Shown here in pieces: positions 60,922 through 64,000 of a stretch of DNA of 64,000 bases. The position numbers were made by a program, and so were the translations under genes. Origin of the DNA: Pedobacter terrae (GTDB taxonomy: Bacteria > Bacteroidota > Bacteroidia > Sphingobacteriales > Sphingobacteriaceae). Location of the stretch: assembly GCF_900100705.1 (NCBI RefSeq), contig NZ_FNCH01000007.1:147464-211463 (forward strand). The letters run 5' to 3'. Under the pieces are notes generated by a model. It was not told the origin of the DNA, made no database searches, and worked only from the letters and a program-made list of their open reading frames with translations. How positions within the stretch are numbered: position 1 is the stretch's first letter; each line of letters opens with the position of its first letter.

Positions 60922-61605
60922 ATGATACAACTCACCAATATCGAAAAGTACTACGCCAATAAGGGTGTTAAAAATTATGTGTTGCGCTTAGTCACCACGA
61001 CCATCAACCAGGGCGAATTTGTCTCCATTATGGGACCTTCAGGTGCCGGAAAATCGACCTTGCTTAATATTATTGGTATGCTGGAAGAACCGACTTATGG
61101 TATTTATAATTTTCTGGGAGAAGATGTAACCAATTTGAACGAGCGCAAAAGGATAGAATTATATCGTAACCACATTGGTTTTGTGTTTCAGGCCTACCAC
61201 TTAATTGATGAAATGACGGTTTACGAAAACATCGAAGCACCGCTTTTGTATAAAAAAGTGGGCAGCGCCGAGCGCGCCAGTAGAATTGCCGATCTGTTAG
61301 ACCGTTTTAACATGGTGGCTAAAAAAGATCTGTTCCCGAATCAATTATCAGGCGGTCAGCAGCAGTTGGTGGGCATCGCCAGGGCTTTAGCAGCACAGCC
61401 TTCTATTATTTTGGCTGATGAGCCAACGGGAAATCTGCAGTCGGCCCAGGCCGAAGAAATTATGAGCCTGTTTAAAAAACTCAATGAAGAAGAGGGGATT
61501 ACCATTATCCAGGTTACCCATTCAGAAAAGAATGCACAATATGGCAGCCGTATATTACACATTGCCGATGGGCTTATAAAGGAAGATATGGCGGTTGTAG
61601 CTTAA
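60922..61605 (+). CDS. Second ABC ATP-binding protein, with altered motifs
   Basis: A 227-residue ATPase of the same family as that at 47643. Walker A (GPSGAGKSTLLNIIGMLE), Q-loop (FVFQAYHLIDEMTVYENI) and the H-loop His (VTHSEKNAQY) are kept. The signature reads LSGGQQQLVGIARAL with Leu instead of the usual Arg, and Walker B/D-loop reads IILADEPTGNLQSAQ with Gln replacing the D-loop Asp. The D-loop Asp couples the two ATP sites, so this subunit may be less active or work as an asymmetric partner of the first ATPase. It is the last gene of the export operon. Confidence 0.9.
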   Translation: MIQLTNIEKYYANKGVKNYVLRLVTTTINQGEFVSIMGPSGAGKSTLLNIIGMLEEPTYGIYNFLGEDVTNLNERKRIELYRNHIGFVFQAYHLIDEMTVYENIEAPLLYKKVGSAERASRIADLLDRFNMVAKKDLFPNQLSGGQQQLVGIARALAAQPSIILADEPTGNLQSAQAEEIMSLFKKLNEEEGITIIQVTHSEKNAQYGSRILHIADGLIKEDMAVVA

Positions 61606-61659
61606 CATTATTTGCACAGGTATTAATCCTTTTTAGCTGTGGTTAATTACCTTTGCGTT

Positions 61660-62463
61660 ATGCAAAAAACGTTTACCGATCAAATGGGCAGGGAAATTGT
61701 CATTAATTTTCCACCCAAACGGATCATTTCTGTTGTTCCTTCGCAGACCGAGCTGCTGTTTGATCTGGGTCTTGACGCAGAAATTATCGGTTTAACTAAA
61801 TTTTGCATTCATCCGATAGAAAAGTTTGCTGCACGTATCAAAGTAGGCGGAACAAAAAAACTGAATATTGATTTAATTAAAGATTTAAAGCCTGATCTTA
61901 TTATTGGCAATAAAGAAGAAAATACGCAAAGCGATATAGAAGAATTAGCTGAATATTTTCCGGTATGGATGAGTGATATCTTTACTTTGGATGATGCCAT
62001 GAAAACAATCGGGCAGATAGGGGAGCTGGTAAACCGCCAGCCAGAAGCCAGTTATCTCAACCACTTAATATCAGCTGGATTTAATGACCTCAGAACACTT
62101 GCGCTTCAAAACAAAATTGATAAAAAGGTCGCCTATCTCATCTGGCGAAAGCCTTATATGGCGGCCGGAAAAAATACATTTATTAATGATGTTTTGCTAA
62201 CCAACGGTATGACTAACATGATCAATCAGGAACGCTACCCGGAAATAACACTCGAGGAACTGAAAACTTTAAATTGCGAACTGATTCTACTTTCATCAGA
62301 ACCTTATCCTTTTAGAGAAAAACATATAGCAGAAATCAAGGCCGCAATTCCACATGCTAAAATCAGTTTGGTTGACGGCGAAATGTTTAGCTGGTATGGA
62401 AGTCGTTTGGTCAAAGCAGTTCAGTATTTCTTTGAGTTCCAAAAGCAGATTGTGAACCTTTAA
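61660..62463 (+). CDS. BtuF/FecB-like helical-backbone metal receptor without signal peptide
   Basis: A 267-residue protein with the two-lobe periplasmic-binding-protein fold of BtuF/FecB: IISVVPSQTELLFDLGLDAE, GLTKFCIHP, LIKDLKPDLIIGNKEENTQS and a helical backbone before the second lobe (YLIWRKPYMAAGKNTFINDV, LEELKTLNCELILLSSEPYP). Members normally bind corrinoids or ferric siderophores in the periplasm. The start at 61660 (MQKTFTDQMGREIV) gives no signal peptide or lipobox, and the longer GTG start at 61639 does not help, so the protein looks cytoplasmic. It follows the export operon by 54 bases with its own -7-like TACCTTTG (61648-61655) almost at the ATG. Confidence 0.8.
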   Translation: MQKTFTDQMGREIVINFPPKRIISVVPSQTELLFDLGLDAEIIGLTKFCIHPIEKFAARIKVGGTKKLNIDLIKDLKPDLIIGNKEENTQSDIEELAEYFPVWMSDIFTLDDAMKTIGQIGELVNRQPEASYLNHLISAGFNDLRTLALQNKIDKKVAYLIWRKPYMAAGKNTFINDVLLTNGMTNMINQERYPEITLEELKTLNCELILLSSEPYPFREKHIAEIKAAIPHAKISLVDGEMFSWYGSRLVKAVQYFFEFQKQIVNL

Positions 62464-62572
62464 GCGGAAATTTTTGATAATTGTAGCATATCTTTAAGTT
62501 AATCCGTTATCATGTTACAAAACATCATTTTTAAATAGCCTTGATGTCTGATTAACAATAAAACATAATCTG

Positions 62573-62875
62573 ATGAAAAAAATAGTAGTGTTGGCCTTAT
62601 TTGTAGCGGCAGTTTCTGGCTGCAGCTCAATGAAAAATGCAGAAAAAACCGGTACGCTGACTGCAAGCGGAACAATTGAAAAGTTAGGGATGACCACTTT
62701 CCAATATGGAACTCATTTATTAAAAGCAGACAATAAAACATATGCCTTAAAAAGTGAAACCATAAATCTTGATACGTATGTAGATAAAAAGGTTACGATT
62801 AAAGGGAAAAAGGTTGCAGGTTATCCAGTTGATGGCGGTCCGGAACTGGTTGATGTAACATCGGTAAAGCTTTAG
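62573..62875 (+). CDS. Small lipoprotein, possibly OB-fold
   Basis: A 100-residue protein with a clear lipoprotein signal (hydrophobic 4-15, lipobox VSGC, Cys17). The mature part is a short beta-rich domain (LTASGTIEKLGMTTFQYGTH, LDTYVDKKVTIKGKKVAGYP, LVDVTSVKL) with the pattern 'G-x-I... V-x-I-x-G-x-x-V... V-x-V-x-x-V' typical of small OB-fold lipoproteins. Function unknown, no operon partner. The upstream region 62464-62572 shows no clear promoter motif. Confidence 0.65.
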   Translation: MKKIVVLALFVAAVSGCSSMKNAEKTGTLTASGTIEKLGMTTFQYGTHLLKADNKTYALKSETINLDTYVDKKVTIKGKKVAGYPVDGGPELVDVTSVKL

Positions 62876-63229
62876 GTGAGATCGCATGACAAAAGAAGTC
62901 GTCATTGCGAAGCCAATTTTTGATTGGATGAAGCCAAGCCTGTCTCGAAATAACAGATTCAGTAATAGCAAGAGAATTAAATTTGGCGATGGTCGTCATG
63001 CTCAGCTTGACTGGGCATCTTAATGCTTTGGCATGGACTTATTTGGTTGCCGTTCTATCGCATTAAGATTCCCGTTTTCACGGGAATGACGCCATTTCAA
63101 AATATTATTCTGCCAAAAATCTCCAAAATCATTTCTGATACAGGCTCATCTTACAATGACGATTTTTTTCTCCACCACACGGGCTGTGTCTCACAGATCA
63201 TCTAAATCAAATTTTTATAAGTCATAAAA
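62876..63229. other. Repeat remnants before the first tRNA-Leu
   Basis: About 350 bp without a gene. It has fragments of the dispersed TCGTCAT repeat (GAAGTCGTCATTGCGAAGCC at 62896, GGTCGTCATGCTCAGC near 62991, CGGGAATGACGCC near 63080) but no intact long hairpin. Open frames through it are not considered real. Confidence 0.5.
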
Positions 63230-63259
63230 TTTGATTTTTCAATTTAGTTCCTATCTTTG
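63230..63259 (+). promoter_or_regulatory. tRNA-Leu promoter, copy 1
   Basis: TTTG at 63230-63233 and TATCTTTG at 63252-63259 with an 18-base spacer match the Bacteroidota -33/-7 consensus. The same arrangement stands before the second tRNA copy. Confidence 0.75.
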
Positions 63260-63281
63260 CAATCCTTAAAACATCCTAACT

Positions 63282-63366
63282 GCGGAAGTGGCGTAATTGG
63301 TAGCCGCACCAGACTTAGGATCTGGCGCTTCACGGCGTGGGGGTTCGAGTCCCTTCTTCCGCACCA
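63282..63366 (+). tRNA. tRNA-Leu (anticodon UAG), copy 1
   Basis: Class II tRNA cloverleaf: acceptor GCGGAAG/CTTCCGC, D-arm GTAATTGGTAGCCGC, anticodon stem CCAGA/TCTGG with loop CTTAGGA (anticodon TAG, codon CUA), long variable arm (CGCTTCACGGCG), T-arm GGGGGTTCGAGTCCC, discriminator A and an encoded CCA end. Confidence 0.95.
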
Positions 63367-63373
63367 TAAGTTC

Positions 63374-63408
63374 AACCGTTCCGATTTAAAAATCAGAACG
63401 GTTTTTTT
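63374..63408 (+). terminator. Terminator of tRNA-Leu copy 1
   Basis: AACCGTTCcGATTT pairs with AAATCaGAACGGTT, followed by a T-run. The same hairpin type stands after copy 2. Confidence 0.85.
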
Positions 63409-63811
63409 ATTTCAGAGCACATCAGTTTTTGTAATCAGTATTACCTTAGCTGTTTTTAACCACAGATGCAGGCAGATAAACACAGAATTTATATCTGTGT
63501 GCATTCTTTTTATCACTAGTCATTGATGTTTTACTCCTGCCTTGATATGCTGGAGGATAAATAATACTTCCTTTCCGTCCCAGAGGGACGACTCCTTGGT
63601 AGCCAATTGCAAAATTGGCGTTTCGTTCCGTAGGAACGCTGATATTCCATGTATGTGAAAGGTGGTTGGTGGGACACCAATATTTAGGTCAAAATTAAAA
63701 AGTTATTTTCCTATCGGCTGGAAAATGCTTCTACTCGTAAAATTTTCTCCTTAAAAATTAATGAGTTAGCAATTGTTTTAAATAATAATAGCCAAAATAT
63801 GGTCAATACCT
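63409..63811. other. Region between the tRNA copies, with a three-hairpin repeat
   Basis: About 400 bp without a gene. At 63571-63650 three hairpins follow each other: CGTCCCaGAGGGACG (63576-63590), GCCAATTgcAAAATTGGC (63602-63619) and CGTTCCgtaGGAACG (63624-63638). This composite has the look of a dispersed non-coding repeat. The rest is AT-rich. Confidence 0.6.
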
Positions 63812-63841
63812 TTTGATTATCCAATCTTGTTTCTATCTTTG
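63812..63841 (+). promoter_or_regulatory. tRNA-Leu promoter, copy 2
   Basis: TTTG at 63812-63815 and TATCTTTG at 63834-63841 with the same 18-base spacer as copy 1. The sequence from -7 to the tRNA (TTTGCAGTCCTTACAACATC) is nearly the same as before copy 1. Confidence 0.75.
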
Positions 63842-63863
63842 CAGTCCTTACAACATCCTAACT

Positions 63864-63945
63864 GCGGAAGTGGCGTAATTGGTAGCCGCACCAGACTTAG
63901 GATCTGGCGCTTCACGGCGTGGGGGTTCGAGTCCCTTCTTCCGCA
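63864..63945 (+). tRNA. tRNA-Leu (anticodon UAG), copy 2
   Basis: The tRNA body is identical to copy 1 through the discriminator A. The next bases are CAA rather than CCA, so the CCA end would have to be added by the CCA-adding enzyme. Confidence 0.95.
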
Positions 63946-63959
63946 CAACAAGATAAAGG

Positions 63960-63990
63960 CCGTTCCGATTTAAACATCGGAACGGTTTTG
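63960..63990 (+). terminator. Terminator of tRNA-Leu copy 2
   Basis: CCGTTCCGATTT and CATCGGAACGG form a stem with a short loop, followed by TTTTGTTTTT. Confidence 0.8.
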
Positions 63991-64000
63991 TTTTTAAAAA

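Noticed and set aside
63257..63526. 89-codon frame over the first tRNA
   Set aside because: It overlaps the tRNA gene and terminator.

Overview
The window looks like chromosomal DNA from a Bacteroidota bacterium of the Sphingobacteriaceae, most likely Pedobacter or a close relative. The reasons are AT-rich intergenic DNA, TAnnTTTG promoter elements, CarboxypepD_reg-type TonB receptors, DUF3667 and DUF1543 proteins, a nitrite/sulfite reductase with a C-terminal HEPN-like region, a CysG-TSUP fusion, arrays of about 790-residue MacB/FtsX permeases, and many dispersed hairpin repeats. No phage, integrase, transposase or CRISPR array was seen.

Layout: (1) 1-5020, the end of a DUF3667 membrane protein, then an iron-uptake set: a small CNGKC protein, a lipoprotein, a TonB siderophore receptor and a PepSY membrane protein. 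(2) 5.4-11.4 kb, small or orphan genes among repeats: a membrane-anchored tandem L7/L12-like protein, a tldD remnant, a secreted DUF4350-like protein, a DUF1543 protein, an FAD/NAD(P) protein and an M23 peptidase. (3) 11.6-21.6 kb, an NIS hydroxamate siderophore operon on the minus strand (decarboxylase, NIS synthetase-acyltransferase fusion, N-monooxygenase, second NIS synthetase) diverging from its likely TonB receptor. The shared control region holds a 40-bp dyad and a Fur-box-like 19-bp dyad. (4) 21.7-24.5 kb, a metallophosphoesterase, an Rrf2 regulator and a VapBC-type pair. (5) 25.2-35.2 kb, assimilatory sulfate reduction and siroheme synthesis: CysI, CobA, CysG-TSUP, CysH, CysD, CysN, plus a divergent second CobA-like gene whose promoter shares a 37-bp block with that of cysI. 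(6) 35.6-43.1 kb, glycogen and trehalose metabolism: GlgA, GlgC, a GH15 hydrolase and an OtsA-OtsB fusion. (7) 43.2-61.6 kb, an NtrC/NtrB-type two-component system diverging from a MacAB-like export locus: adaptor, ATPase, five large permeases and a second ATPase. (8) 61.6-64 kb, a BtuF-like protein without a signal peptide, a small lipoprotein and two identical tRNA-Leu(UAG) genes.

How the parts fit: sulfate is activated by CysDN and reduced as APS by CysH (no APS kinase is present). Sulfite is then reduced by CysI, whose siroheme is made by CobA and CysG. The siderophore operon and its receptor form a make-and-retrieve iron module. The sigma-54-type regulator probably drives the export array, and a weak -24/-12 candidate lies in front of the adaptor gene.

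The most unusual non-genic signal is a class of intergenic spacers written in 7-nt words, purine-rich and then often pyrimidine-rich. About a dozen lie between 24.8 and 60.9 kb, almost all inside the sulfur and ABC operons. They recall the heptanucleotide STRR repeats of cyanobacteria, and I know of no name for them here. All calls rest on reading the sequence; no database search was run.
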